From Bordetella ansorpii (lineage in GTDB: Bacteria; Pseudomonadota; Gammaproteobacteria; Burkholderiales; Burkholderiaceae_B): 64,000 nt of DNA. The notes below the pieces were generated by a model that saw nothing but the letters and a program-made list of their open reading frames with translations, made no database searches and was not told the origin of the DNA. Made by a program: the position numbers and the translations under genes. Location: contig NZ_FKBS01000017.1 in the NCBI RefSeq assembly GCF_900078315.1, positions 179,649 through 243,648 of the forward strand. Reading direction: 5' to 3'. The first letter of the stretch is position 1, and every line of letters begins with the position of its first letter. Below, piece after piece: positions 27,554-36,150 of this stretch.

Positions 27554-27575
27554 GATTTCTTATGATTCTAAGAAA
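27554..27575 (-). promoter_or_regulatory. Candidate CysB/SsuR-type site of the sulfonate importer
   Basis: In a strongly AT-rich patch (about 27551-27610) the minus strand reads CATAAGAAATC (complement of 27554-27564). It is also part of a 7-bp inverted repeat, TTTCTTA 27556-27562 and TAAGAAA 27569-27575, with a 6-nt centre. An almost identical CATAAGCAATC precedes the sfnB-ssuD cluster at 52844-52854. LysR-type sulfur regulators (CysB, Cbl, SsuR) bind AT-rich dyads of this size. The assignment is inferred. No gene is seen in 27501-27752. Confidence 0.45.
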
Positions 27576-27752
27576 GTTAGAAAAAAGAATTAATAATTTT
27601 TAGTTATATGCTTAGGTCGTGATGCTGGCGCAAACTCCCCGGCCCGCGCCGCAAACGCCTCTTGCATCCCTCAGGCCAGGCGGCGTACAACCCGGCAGAG
27701 ATTCCCGCCACCTGCCGCCTTCCGGCTGGCGCCCCGTTCGTTGGAGCCTTCC

Positions 27753-28106
27753 ATGTCGTACATGCTGCTTATCGTCGAACCCGTCGGCCAGCGCGCCGAA
27801 CGCACCGAAGAACAAGGCCGCGCCGCCTACGCCGCCATGGTCGAGTATGGCGAGGCCCTGCACGAGCGCGGCAAGCTGGTCGATGCGCGTTCGCTGGCCT
27901 CGACCAGCGAGAGCGTGCGCGTGCAATCGCGCGAGGGCCGCGCCACCCTGCTGGACGGCCCCTATGCCGAGGCCAAGGAAATGATCGGCGGCTTCTTCCT
28001 GCTGCAGAACGTCACGCGCGAGGAAGCCATCGCCATCGCCCAGGAATGCCCCGCCGCCCAATGGTGCACGGTCGAGGTGCGCAAGCTCGGGCCCTGTTTC
28101 GAGTGA
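27753..28106 (+). CDS. YCII-related (DGPF) domain protein
   Basis: 117 aa from the ATG at 27753, with GGAG 6 nt upstream. MSYMLLIVEPVGQ and the LLDGPYAEAKEMIGGFFLLQ stretch (residues about 67-86), containing the DG-P-[YF] motif, mark the YCII/DGPF family. These small proteins accompany ECF42 sigma factors. Their biochemical role is unsettled. Head of a four-gene set ending with the sigma factor. Confidence 0.87.
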   Translation: MSYMLLIVEPVGQRAERTEEQGRAAYAAMVEYGEALHERGKLVDARSLASTSESVRVQSREGRATLLDGPYAEAKEMIGGFFLLQNVTREEAIAIAQECPAAQWCTVEVRKLGPCFE

Positions 28107-28225
28107 CGGCGATTAAGGGTTTTCCCTGATTTCATTCCGCACGTGTCGATCTGGCCGCATGCCATCCGTCGTGTCCATGAAAGCCGCGATCCCGCGGCCC
28201 TTTCGGATCCCGAGGAGATTGCGAC

Positions 28226-28642
28226 ATGCGCTACCTGATCATCGTCAAGGCCAGCCCCGAAAGCGAGGCCGGTCTCATGCCCGAAGAGCCGCTGCTGGCC
28301 GCCATGGGCGTCTATCACGACGAACTGGCCCGCGCGGGCGTGCTGCTGGACGCCAGCGGCCTGCGCCGCACCGCCGAAGGCTGGCGCGTGCAATACGACG
28401 GCGAGGATCGCCGCCGCGTGATCGACGGCCCCTTCGCCGACAGCAAGGAGTTGATTGCCGGCTACACCCTGATCCAGGTCCGCACGCCCGAAGAGGCCCT
28501 GGAATGGAGCAGGCGCTATCCCAACCCGCGCGGCGCGGGCAAGGAGTGCGCCATCGAAGTCCGCCGCGTGTTCGAGCTGGAAGACTTCCTGCCCGGCCCC
28601 GCCATCGAGCCGTCCAATCAGATCGACCACGCGCGCGCCTGA
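28226..28642 (+). CDS. YCII-related (DGPF) domain protein, second copy
   Basis: 138 aa with GAGGAGATTGCGAC upstream. MRYLIIVKASPESEAG and VIDGPFADSKELIAGYTLIQ repeat the pattern of the previous gene, while the C-terminus is longer by about 20 residues. A tandem paralogue beside an ECF42 sigma gene is the family's usual context. Confidence 0.87.
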   Translation: MRYLIIVKASPESEAGLMPEEPLLAAMGVYHDELARAGVLLDASGLRRTAEGWRVQYDGEDRRRVIDGPFADSKELIAGYTLIQVRTPEEALEWSRRYPNPRGAGKECAIEVRRVFELEDFLPGPAIEPSNQIDHARA

Positions 28643-28673
28643 GCGCTCCTTTCCTGCAAGCGAGACACACATC

Positions 28674-29084
28674 ATGCCCAAGCAAATCTTCGTCAACCTG
28701 CCCGTGGCCGACCTGGACAAGTCCGTCGCCTTCTTCACCGAACTGGGGTTCAGCTTCAACCCGCAGTTCACCGACAAGAACGCCACCTGCATGATAATCG
28801 GCGAGAACATCCACGCCATGCTGCTGGTGCGCGACTACTTCAAGACCTTCTGCAGCAAGCCCGTCGCCGACGCCAGCAAAGCCACCGAAGTGCTGATCGC
28901 GCTGAACTGCGACAGCCGCGCCGAGGTCGAGGCCATGGTGGAAAAGGCCCTGGCCGCCGGCGCCACCGCGCCGCGCAAGGCGCAGGACCATGGCTTCATG
29001 TACCAGCACGGCTTCGACGACCTGGACGGCCATGCGTGGGAAGTGTTCTACATGAATCCGGAGGCCATGGGCGGCGCGCAATGA
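28674..29084 (+). CDS. VOC (glyoxalase/bleomycin-resistance fold) protein
   Basis: 136 aa. The N-terminus IFVNLPVADLDKSVAFFTELGFSFN is the typical first beta-alpha-beta unit of the vicinal oxygen chelate fold, and the C-terminus FDDLDGHAWEVFYMNPEAM is the second metal-ligand region. Proteins of this PhnB-like type commonly sit between YCII genes and ECF42 sigma genes. Enzyme activity is unknown. It overlaps the sigma gene by 4 nt. Confidence 0.87.
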   Translation: MPKQIFVNLPVADLDKSVAFFTELGFSFNPQFTDKNATCMIIGENIHAMLLVRDYFKTFCSKPVADASKATEVLIALNCDSRAEVEAMVEKALAAGATAPRKAQDHGFMYQHGFDDLDGHAWEVFYMNPEAMGGAQ

Positions 29085-30355
29085 GCCGGGAAGCTGCCAA
29101 CCGCGCCATCGAGGCGGTCTGGCGCATCGAGGCCGCGAAGGTCATCGCGGGCGTCGCACGCCTGGTGCGCGACGTCGGCCTGGCCGAGGAACTGGCGCAG
29201 GACGCGCTGGTGAGCGCGCTGGAGCACTGGCCGCAAACCGGCGTGCCCGACAACCCCGGAGCCTGGCTGATGACCACCGCCAAGAACCGTGCGCGCGACA
29301 TGCTGCGCCAGCAGACGCTGCATGCGCGCAAGCACGAGGAACTGGGCCACGACCTGGCGTCGCGCAGCGAGCACGTCGAGCCGGATTTCGTCGAGGCGCT
29401 GGACGCGAAGCGGCAGGACGACATCGGCGACGACCTGTTGCGCCTGGTCTTCACCGCGTGCCACCCGGTGCTGTCGGCCGACGCGCGCGTGGCGCTGACG
29501 CTGCGGGTGCTGGGCGGGCTGTCCACCGCCGAGATCGCGCGCGCCTTCCTCGCGCCCGAGCCCACCATCGCGCAGCGCATCGTGCGCGCCAAGCGCACGC
29601 TGTCGGCCGCCCGCGTGCCTTTCGAAGTGCCGGGCCCGGATGAGCGGGCGGGACGCATGGCCTCGGTGCTGGAAGTGATCTACCTGATCTTCAATGAAGG
29701 CTATTCGGCCACGGCGGGCGAGGACTGGACGCGGCCAGCGCTGTGTACCGAGGCGCTGAGGCTGGGCCGGATATTGGCCGGGCTGGCGCCCGAAGACAGC
29801 GAGGTGCACGGGCTGTGCGCGCTGATGGAGATCCAGGCCTCGCGCCTGAATGCGCGCACGGATGCGCAAGGCAGGCCCATCCTGCTGATGGAGCAGGACC
29901 GCAGCCAGTGGGATCGCCTGCTGATCCGGCGCGGGCTGGCGGCATTGCAACGCGCCGAGGCATTGGGCGGGGCGCATGGCCCGTATGCGCTGCAGGCGGC
30001 GCTGGCGGCCTGCCACGCGCGCGCGGCGACGGCGGCGGATACCGATTGGCCGCGCATCGTGGCGCTCTACGATGCGCTGGCGCAGGTGGCGCCATCTCCC
30101 GTCGTGGCGTTGAACCGCGCGGTCGCCGTGGGCATGGCGTATGGCCCGCAAGCCGGGCTGGACTGCGTGGACGATCTGGCCGCCGATGCGGCCTTGAAGC
30201 ACTATCATTGGTTGCCCAGCGTGCGCGCCGATCTGCTGGCCAAGCTGGGCCGCCGCGAGGAAGCGCGCCAGGAGTTCCTGCGCGCCGCGGGCATGACCCG
30301 CAATGCCACGGAACAGCAGATGCTGGAGCAGCGCGCGCGCCAGATGCTGCAGTAG
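29081..30355 (+). CDS. ECF42-type RNA polymerase sigma factor with long C-terminal extension
   Basis: 424 aa from the ATG at 29081 (ATGA overlap with the VOC gene). Residues about 10-175 carry sigma-2 (ARLVRDVGLAEELAQDALVSAL, NPGAWLMTTAKNRARDMLR) and sigma-4 (LGGLSTAEIARAFLAPEPTIAQRIVRAKR). The rest is a helical extension (DUF6596/TPR-like; LEVIYLIFNEGYSATAGEDW). ECF42 factors lack a classical anti-sigma; the extension is thought to control activity. Neighbouring YCII genes are the expected targets. Confidence 0.92.
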   Translation: MSREAANRAIEAVWRIEAAKVIAGVARLVRDVGLAEELAQDALVSALEHWPQTGVPDNPGAWLMTTAKNRARDMLRQQTLHARKHEELGHDLASRSEHVEPDFVEALDAKRQDDIGDDLLRLVFTACHPVLSADARVALTLRVLGGLSTAEIARAFLAPEPTIAQRIVRAKRTLSAARVPFEVPGPDERAGRMASVLEVIYLIFNEGYSATAGEDWTRPALCTEALRLGRILAGLAPEDSEVHGLCALMEIQASRLNARTDAQGRPILLMEQDRSQWDRLLIRRGLAALQRAEALGGAHGPYALQAALAACHARAATAADTDWPRIVALYDALAQVAPSPVVALNRAVAVGMAYGPQAGLDCVDDLAADAALKHYHWLPSVRADLLAKLGRREEARQEFLRAAGMTRNATEQQMLEQRARQMLQ

Positions 30356-30356
30356 G

Positions 30357-30437
30357 GCCTGTCAACGCCAAAAGGAGCCTGGCACAGGCGGGGTGCGAAC
30401 GGAAACGCACGCCAGGCTCCTTTTGGCGTTGACAGGC
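30357..30437. repeat. 27-bp perfect inverted repeat with nested hairpin
   Basis: Positions 30357-30383 are the exact reverse complement of 30411-30437, an unusually long perfect stem. The 27-nt loop contains a further GTGCG/CGCAC pair at 30393-30397 and 30406-30410. It fills the gap between the sigma factor and the convergent PepSY gene, starting 2 nt after the sigma stop. It may terminate both transcripts, or be a copy of a dispersed palindromic element. Confidence 0.7.
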
Positions 30438-30443
30438 ACTAGC

Positions 30444-32006
30444 TCAGGCGGGCGCGGTCTTCACCGCGCCGCGCCCGCTCCTTGCCCCCGCACGCACGCG
30501 GCCCGAACGCCAGGCGATCCAGCCCAGCAACGCCGCCAATCCCAACGCGTAAAGATCGAAGGCCGCCACGGCCCATTGCCCGCGCGCAATGCTGCCGGGC
30601 AATCCCAGCCCTCCCGTCGCGGCGTTCAGCACGGGCAAGCCCGCCAGCAGCAGCGCGGCCAGCGCCAGCGGAAGGCGCCACGCCTGCCGGTACGGTCGCA
30701 CCAGCGCCCACAGCACGCACAGGCCCCACGCGATGAAGAACCCCTGTTCCTCGGCCCCCGCGCGTCCGGCAATGCCGGCGGGCACCAGCCGGTTCATCCA
30801 GAAATACGCCGCCACGGCCATCGGCGCGCCGCCCAGGATGCCCGCATTGATCACCTGCACCAGCCGCTGGCCGAAGGTGGGCCGCTTGCCCGATGGCACG
30901 CGCTTGTTCACCCATAGCAGTTGGCCGCTGACGACCATCGCCGTCCCCAGCAGGCCACAGAGCCACAACAGATTGCGCAGCAAGGCATCGGCATAGCGGC
31001 CGCGGTGCACGGCCTGCAGGCTTTCATAGACGACCACCGCGGCGCCGGGTGGCGCGCCTGCGCTGGCCACGAGCCGTCCCGACGCATCGAACAGCCGTTG
31101 ATCGTCCGCCTGCACCGGCCCGCCGCCGCGCCGCCGCACATCGAACCTCGCATGCGAGGTATTGGGATCGATCACGACGATGCGCGCCACGCCGTCCTCG
31201 CCCCACGCCTGGCGCGCCTGCGCCAGCACGCCCGACAGGGCCTGCTCCAGTGGCACCTGCGTGGCCGCCGCATCGGCCTGCTTCGCATCGGGCGCCGCCA
31301 TGCGGCCGCGGATGTCGGTGCCGACGACGGGCCCCGGCAACGACGGGTTGGCCCAAGGCATGATGCTGGGTCCGGTCAGCAGCATGCCGCTGAACGCCAT
31401 CACCAGATAGAACGGCAAGGCCAGCACCGCCGACACCGCGTGCCCGTCCATCCATGAGCGCGCGCCCTTGCCCGGCCGGAACGTGAAGAAGTCGGCGAAG
31501 ATCTTCTTGTGGATGATGATCCCGCATATCAACGCCACGAACATCACCGCGGCGGCGAAGCCGATCAGCGCGCGCGCCCACAGGCGCGGCATGCCGTACA
31601 GGTGCCCATGCAGGTGATAGAAGAAGTCGCCGCCTTCGGTGGCGCGCACGGCCAGCGCCTGGCCCGATCCGGCATCCAGCGTGACGCGGGTGACGGGGCC
31701 GCGCGGTTCCTGATTGCGCCAGGCGATCTCCATGCCGCTGTCGCGCGGCCCTGGCAGGTCGATCCACCAGCGCGTGGCCTGCGCCGCCTGCTGCTGCAAG
31801 TGCGCCAGTCCCACCGACGCGGCATCGGCGGACTCGGTCACGCGATGCGCCTCGGGATGCATCCACAGCGTGATTTCTTCACGCACGTAGCTCAGCGAGC
31901 CCGTGAAGAAGATGATGAACATCAGCCAGCCCAGGATCAGGCCTGACCATGTATGCAGCCAGGCCATCGCCTGCCGCAACCCTTCGCGCTTGCCATCGGC
32001 TCTCAT
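30444..32006 (-). CDS. PepSY-associated TM helix protein (PiuB-like)
   Basis: 520 aa from the ATG at 32006; the start is not strongly supported by a ribosome site. The first helix AWLHTWSGLILGWLMFIIFFTGSLSY is the hallmark of the PepSY_TM family, followed by a periplasmic stretch with PepSY-like segments and several further helices (six or more in all). Relatives are often iron-regulated and lie by siderophore receptors, acting as possible siderophore reductases. No receptor is present here, so the role is uncertain. Same strand as the thiolase, 202 nt downstream. Confidence 0.87.
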   Translation of the reverse strand: MRADGKREGLRQAMAWLHTWSGLILGWLMFIIFFTGSLSYVREEITLWMHPEAHRVTESADAASVGLAHLQQQAAQATRWWIDLPGPRDSGMEIAWRNQEPRGPVTRVTLDAGSGQALAVRATEGGDFFYHLHGHLYGMPRLWARALIGFAAAVMFVALICGIIIHKKIFADFFTFRPGKGARSWMDGHAVSAVLALPFYLVMAFSGMLLTGPSIMPWANPSLPGPVVGTDIRGRMAAPDAKQADAAATQVPLEQALSGVLAQARQAWGEDGVARIVVIDPNTSHARFDVRRRGGGPVQADDQRLFDASGRLVASAGAPPGAAVVVYESLQAVHRGRYADALLRNLLWLCGLLGTAMVVSGQLLWVNKRVPSGKRPTFGQRLVQVINAGILGGAPMAVAAYFWMNRLVPAGIAGRAGAEEQGFFIAWGLCVLWALVRPYRQAWRLPLALAALLLAGLPVLNAATGGLGLPGSIARGQWAVAAFDLYALGLAALLGWIAWRSGRVRAGARSGRGAVKTAPA

Positions 32007-32208
32007 GCCGCTACTCGATCCATGCTGGGTCGCCCGGTGGCGATCGAACGGCCCGCACGAAGACCCGCGCAATGCTGCCGCGAGGGAGTGGCGTGCCGCT
32101 GCTAGCCGCCCCCTGGACGCTATTGAGACTCGTTGCCATTGATTATTTCATAGTTCCGGTCTTCCGCCGCAGGCAGCGGGCTGGCAAGCCGCGGCAAATC
32201 GCGGGCGT

Positions 32209-33402
32209 TCAGCCCCCCGACAACTCCAGCGCCATCGCCGTGGCCTCTCCGCCACCGATGCACAGCGCCGCCACGCCGCGCGTCAGGCCGCGCTGCCGCA
32301 GCGCGTGGATGAGCGTGACGAGCAGCCGCGCGCCGGTCGCGCCGATGGGATGGCCCAGGGCGCACGCCCCGCCATGCACGTTCAGCCGATCGGCGGCAAT
32401 GCCCAGGTCCTGCGCCGCGGCCATCGCCACCACGGCAAAGGCCTCGTTGATCTCGAAAAGATCCACATCGCCCACCTGCCACCCCGCGCGGTCCAGCACC
32501 TTGCGGATCGCGGGAATCGGCGCGGTGGTGTACCACGCGGGTTCCTGGCTGTGCGTGGCGTGCGCCCGGATTTCGGCCAGTATCGGCAACCCATCGCGCA
32601 CCGCCAGCGAGCGGCGCGTCAGCAGCAGCGCGGCCGCCCCATCGGCATTGGCGGAGGCGCTGGCGGCGGTGATCGTGCCATCGGCGCGGAACGCGGGCCT
32701 GAGCGACGGGATTCTGTCCGGTGAGACCCGCAGCGGAATCTCATCCTGCGCGACCAGCGTGTCGCCACCCTTGCCAGGCACGGGCACAGGAACGATCTCT
32801 TGCGCGAAGACATTGCCTTGGACGGCGTCACGCGCGCGTTGCAGCGTTCGCATCGCGTAAGCGTCCTGCTGGACGCGGTCGAAGCCATAGGCCTGCGCGG
32901 CGGCCTCGCCGAAATCTCCCATGGGGCGGCCAGCCTCGTAGGCATCCTCCAGGCCATCCAGCGCGGCATGGTCATACAGCCTGTCATGTCCGTAGCGATA
33001 GCCGCCCCGCGCCTTGGCCAGCAGATACGGCGCATTGCTCATCGATTCCATGCCGCCCGCAAGCACGACGTCGGCGGAGCCCGCGCGCAGCACGTCGTGG
33101 GCCAGCATGACGGCCTTCATGCCCGAGCCGCACACCTTGTTGACGGTGGTGGCGCCCGCCGCATCAGGCACGCCCGCCGCGCGCATGGCCTGGCGCGCGG
33201 GCGCCTGTCCGGTTCCGGCCGGCAACACACAACCCATGAATCCCTCATCGACCCGAGCGGCATCGATGCCCGCGCGCTGCAACACCTCGCGCAGGGCAAG
33301 GGCGCCCAGCGCGGGCGCGGGAACCGGCGCCAGCGCGCCCTGGAAACGGCCCAGCGGGGTACGCGCGGCCGCCACGATCACGATGGGATCTTCATTCGTC
33401 AT
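32209..33402 (-). CDS. Acetyl-CoA C-acyltransferase (thiolase)
   Basis: 397 aa from the ATG at 33402 with AAGGAG upstream; the in-frame extension to 33489 is not conserved. The active-site Cys is in VNKVCGSGMKAV near residue 90, the His in GGACALGHPIGATGAR near 350, and the second Cys-Gly motif in ALCIGGGEA near 380. It either condenses acyl-CoAs or cleaves 3-ketoacyl-CoA with CoA. It could supply the last step of ring-cleavage beta-oxidation, but no specific partner is adjacent. Confidence 0.93.
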   Translation of the reverse strand: MTNEDPIVIVAAARTPLGRFQGALAPVPAPALGALALREVLQRAGIDAARVDEGFMGCVLPAGTGQAPARQAMRAAGVPDAAGATTVNKVCGSGMKAVMLAHDVLRAGSADVVLAGGMESMSNAPYLLAKARGGYRYGHDRLYDHAALDGLEDAYEAGRPMGDFGEAAAQAYGFDRVQQDAYAMRTLQRARDAVQGNVFAQEIVPVPVPGKGGDTLVAQDEIPLRVSPDRIPSLRPAFRADGTITAASASANADGAAALLLTRRSLAVRDGLPILAEIRAHATHSQEPAWYTTAPIPAIRKVLDRAGWQVGDVDLFEINEAFAVVAMAAAQDLGIAADRLNVHGGACALGHPIGATGARLLVTLIHALRQRGLTRGVAALCIGGGEATAMALELSGG

Positions 33403-33515
33403 GCTGCACTCCTTGTGAAAAAGGCAATGGGCGAATGCACCGCACAGGTGCGTCGCGATGCATCCCCTTGTTGGGGCGATGTCGGGCACGAAAAATGCTC
33501 GGTCCCGATAAATAA

Positions 33516-33532
33516 ATGATGATTATCATCAT
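33516..33532. promoter_or_regulatory. 17-bp palindrome resembling a Fur box
   Basis: ATGATGAT-T-ATCATCAT is perfectly symmetric. Set against the 19-bp Fur consensus (GATAATGATAATCATTATC) over 33515-33533, the arms match at 14 of 18 positions and the centre is A/T. It lies about 114 nt upstream of the thiolase start and on the upstream side of the PepSY gene, whose family is often iron-controlled. Fur binding is inferred. Confidence 0.5.
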
Positions 33533-33680
33533 AAAGACTTGGCATGTGCTCGACAAGCCGCTCGAACGTGGGCTTTGCCAGGCTCCGCACCGTTGCCGGG
33601 CATGCCCCGAAGCCGTGCGCTCCCCAGGCTGGGCAGCCCAACTGAGCCGCTCACCAACTGCGTGAAAACCGCCTGATCGC

Positions 33681-33717
33681 ACATATGCAAAGCTTTTTTT
33701 CTTCGTTCGCATATGCG
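33681..33717. promoter_or_regulatory. Paired CATATG dyads, candidate GntR operators
   Basis: ACATATGC (33681-33688) and the perfect palindrome CGCATATGCG (33708-33717) share the core GCATATGC-like sequence, with the CATATG cores starting 28 bp apart. They lie 90-125 nt before the GntR gene. FadR-type regulators commonly repress their own promoter through such short dyads. Function is inferred. Confidence 0.4.
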
Positions 33718-33804
33718 CATCGCATCCCTAGAATCGTCGAGGTGTAAGCGCACTTCATCACTTCTGTGAGCCGCTCAACGCAGCGATGAGAAAGCCCCAC
33801 GGCG

Positions 33805-34557
33805 ATGTCAGACATTCAACTTTCCGCCCTCGACGCCCATGCCGAATCCGATGATTCGGCAGCCTCCCTGAGCGCTGGCGACGATGCCTACGTACGCATC
33901 CGCCGCGACGTGCTGTCGTGCCGGTTGCCGCCCGGGGCTTTCGTCACCGAGCCCGAACTGATGGCGCGCTACGGCATCCGCAAGACCAGCTGCCGCATCG
34001 CCTTGACGCGCCTGGCGCAGGAAGGCTTCGTGCGGTCGCGGCCGCGCAAGGGGTATCAGGTCTCGCCCATCCTGCTGCGCGACGTCGAAGAGGTCTTCAC
34101 GCTGCGCGTGCAGTTGGAACCCCTGGCCGCGCGGCTGGCCGCGGGCCGCGCCGACATCGCCAAACTGCGCGAGTTGGAGGCCGCCTGCCGCGTGCAGCAC
34201 CCGGTGTTGCAACTCACCGACCAGATCGGCGTGTTCATGGATGCCAACAAGGCTTTTCATCTGGCGGTGGCCGAGGCCAGCGGCAATGCGCGGCTGCACC
34301 GCACGCTGGGCCAGTTGATGGACGAGATGTCGCGCCTGGTGGCGCTGGGCTTCGGCGTGCAGAAGACCAAGCCCGAGATCAAGCATGACCACAACGCGCT
34401 GATCGAGGCGTTGGCGGAGGGAGATGGCAAGCGCGCGGAAACCATTGCGCGCCGCCATATCGAGACATTCCAGGCCATGACCCTGGAAAAACTTTACGCC
34501 AGCCTGGCGGAGACCGGCGCGGCGATTCCCGTCAACGGACCAGGAAGCTGGCGATGA
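33805..34557 (+). CDS. GntR-family (FadR/FCD) transcriptional regulator
   Basis: 250 aa. Winged helix-turn-helix at about residues 25-95 (DAYVRIRRDVLSCRLPPGAF, GIRKTSCRIALTRLAQEGFV, RPRKGYQVSPI). An FCD ligand-binding domain follows at about 100-235, with acidic and His metal-site candidates (DANKAFHLAVAEASGN; DHNALIEALAEGD; RRHIETF). FCD proteins sense carboxylic acids. It overlaps the ATPase gene by 4 nt, so it is the first gene of the transport/CoA cluster and probably its regulator. Confidence 0.92.
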   Translation: MSDIQLSALDAHAESDDSAASLSAGDDAYVRIRRDVLSCRLPPGAFVTEPELMARYGIRKTSCRIALTRLAQEGFVRSRPRKGYQVSPILLRDVEEVFTLRVQLEPLAARLAAGRADIAKLRELEAACRVQHPVLQLTDQIGVFMDANKAFHLAVAEASGNARLHRTLGQLMDEMSRLVALGFGVQKTKPEIKHDHNALIEALAEGDGKRAETIARRHIETFQAMTLEKLYASLAETGAAIPVNGPGSWR

Positions 34558-35348
34558 ATGCACTAGCCGCTCATGCGCAGGCCACGCCTGCCTCCCTTCG
34601 CACCCCGACCCCGGCCATGCTGCGTGTCGAAGGCGTCTCCAAGCGTTTCGAGGGCCTCGAAGCCCTGCGCGACATCTCGTTCGATGTCGGCCGCGGCGAG
34701 GTCGTCGCCCTGCTGGGCGCATCCGGCTGCGGCAAGAGCACGCTGTTGAACATCATTTCCGGCGTACTGCCGCGTGACGAAGGCACGCTGGAGATCGACG
34801 GCCAATCCGCCGAGCGTTTCCGCGACTGGCAGCGCATGGCCTATCTCTTCCAGGAGGACCGCCTGCTGCCCTGGCGCAGCGTGCGCGACAACGTGGCCTT
34901 CGGCCTGGAGGCCCAAGGCGTCCTGACGACCGAACGTCACCGCCGGGCGGATGCCGCTCTGGCAATGGTCGGCCTGGCCGGCTTCGAGAAACACTGGCCA
35001 CACCAATTGTCCGGCGGCATGCGCAGCCGCGTGGCGCTGGCGCGCAGCCTGGTCATCGACCCCGACATCCTGCTGATGGACGAACCCTTCTCCAAGCTGG
35101 ATCCGCACACGCGCACGCAGATGCATGAAGAACTGCTGCGCATCCAGGCCATCAAGGGTGTGACCGTGCTGTTCGTCACGCACGACGTGGAAGAGGCCGT
35201 GGTGCTGGCCGACCGCATCGTGCTGCTGGCGCCCCGGCCGGGCCGAGTGCGCGAGATCGTACCCGTGCCGCTGCCCCGGCCCCGCGTGCCCACCGACCGC
35301 GACGTCGCCGAACAGACGCGGCTGCTTCGACTGAAGGTGCAGCCATGA
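34554..35348 (+). CDS. NitT/TauT-type ABC importer ATPase (first importer)
   Basis: 264 aa. Walker A GASGCGKST near residue 58, signature LSGGMRSRVALARSL near 148, and Walker B ILLMDEPFSKLD near 170 are intact. SsuB/TauB family. Overlaps the permease gene by 4 nt. An ATG at 34558 (two codons in) is out of frame, so the 34554 start stands. Confidence 0.9.
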   Translation: MNALAAHAQATPASLRTPTPAMLRVEGVSKRFEGLEALRDISFDVGRGEVVALLGASGCGKSTLLNIISGVLPRDEGTLEIDGQSAERFRDWQRMAYLFQEDRLLPWRSVRDNVAFGLEAQGVLTTERHRRADAALAMVGLAGFEKHWPHQLSGGMRSRVALARSLVIDPDILLMDEPFSKLDPHTRTQMHEELLRIQAIKGVTVLFVTHDVEEAVVLADRIVLLAPRPGRVREIVPVPLPRPRVPTDRDVAEQTRLLRLKVQP

Positions 35349-36130
35349 CCGCCGCCACGATGACCCACCATCCCGTCGCCCGCATCGGACTGCTGGTCGC
35401 CCAGCGCGCCGCTCTGGCCGCCATCTTCCTGCTGATCTGGTTGCTGGCCGCGCAACGCATGCCCGCCTTCGTGCTGCCCGGACCCGAGCGCGTGCTGCAG
35501 GCGCTCTGGAACCTGACGCGCACCGACAGCTTCCTGCACGACATCGGCGTGACCATGTCGCGCGTGGTCACCGGCTTCGTGCTGGCCGCGCTGGCCGGCA
35601 CGCCGCTGGGCCTGGCGCTGGGTTCCAGCCGTGCGCTGGCGCGCTTCTTCGAACCGCTGCTGGCGGTGATGAACACGGTGTCCTCCGCCATCTGGGCCGT
35701 GTTCGCCATCATCTGGTTCGGCATCTCCAACGCCACCACGGTCTTCGTGGTGTTCATGACCGCCATGCCGCTGATCCTGACCAACGTATGGCAGGGCTCG
35801 CAGAACGTCGACCGCCAGCACGTCGAGCTGGCCCGCAGCTTCCGCATGTCGCGCTCGCAGGTGCTGCGCAAGATCTACCTGCCCAGCATCCTGCCGTACT
35901 TCTTCTCGGGCGCGCGCCTGGCCTTCGGCTTCGGCTGGCGCGTGTCGCTGGTGGCCGAGACGCTGGGCTCGTCCGATGGTATCGGCTACCGCCTGCGGCA
36001 GGCCGCCGACCTGGTGCAGACCGACCAGGTGTTCGCCTGGACGCTGCTGCTGGTGGTGCTGATGCTGCTGATCGAAAGCGGGATCTTGAAGCCCCTGGAA
36101 CGCCGCCTGTTCCGCTGGAAACCTCTTTGA
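35345..36130 (+). CDS. NitT/TauT-type ABC importer permease (first importer)
   Basis: 261 aa, about 6 membrane segments, with the SsuC-like features LPGPERVLQALWNL near residue 43 and the contact loop NVDRQHVELARSFRMSRSQV near 155. It is translationally coupled to the ATPase upstream; the binding protein follows after 20 nt. Confidence 0.9.
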   Translation: MTAATMTHHPVARIGLLVAQRAALAAIFLLIWLLAAQRMPAFVLPGPERVLQALWNLTRTDSFLHDIGVTMSRVVTGFVLAALAGTPLGLALGSSRALARFFEPLLAVMNTVSSAIWAVFAIIWFGISNATTVFVVFMTAMPLILTNVWQGSQNVDRQHVELARSFRMSRSQVLRKIYLPSILPYFFSGARLAFGFGWRVSLVAETLGSSDGIGYRLRQAADLVQTDQVFAWTLLLVVLMLLIESGILKPLERRLFRWKPL

Positions 36131-36150
36131 AAGCACTGGGAGTGCAGATC

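Larger units (their letters stand above)
33403..33804. other. Divergent control region between thiolase and GntR genes
   Basis: This 402-nt gap holds no convincing gene. It contains two regulatory-looking elements annotated separately: a 17-bp palindrome at 33516-33532 and a pair of CATATG cores at 33682 and 33710. A T7 run at 33694-33700 lies between the CATATG cores. Confidence 0.6.
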
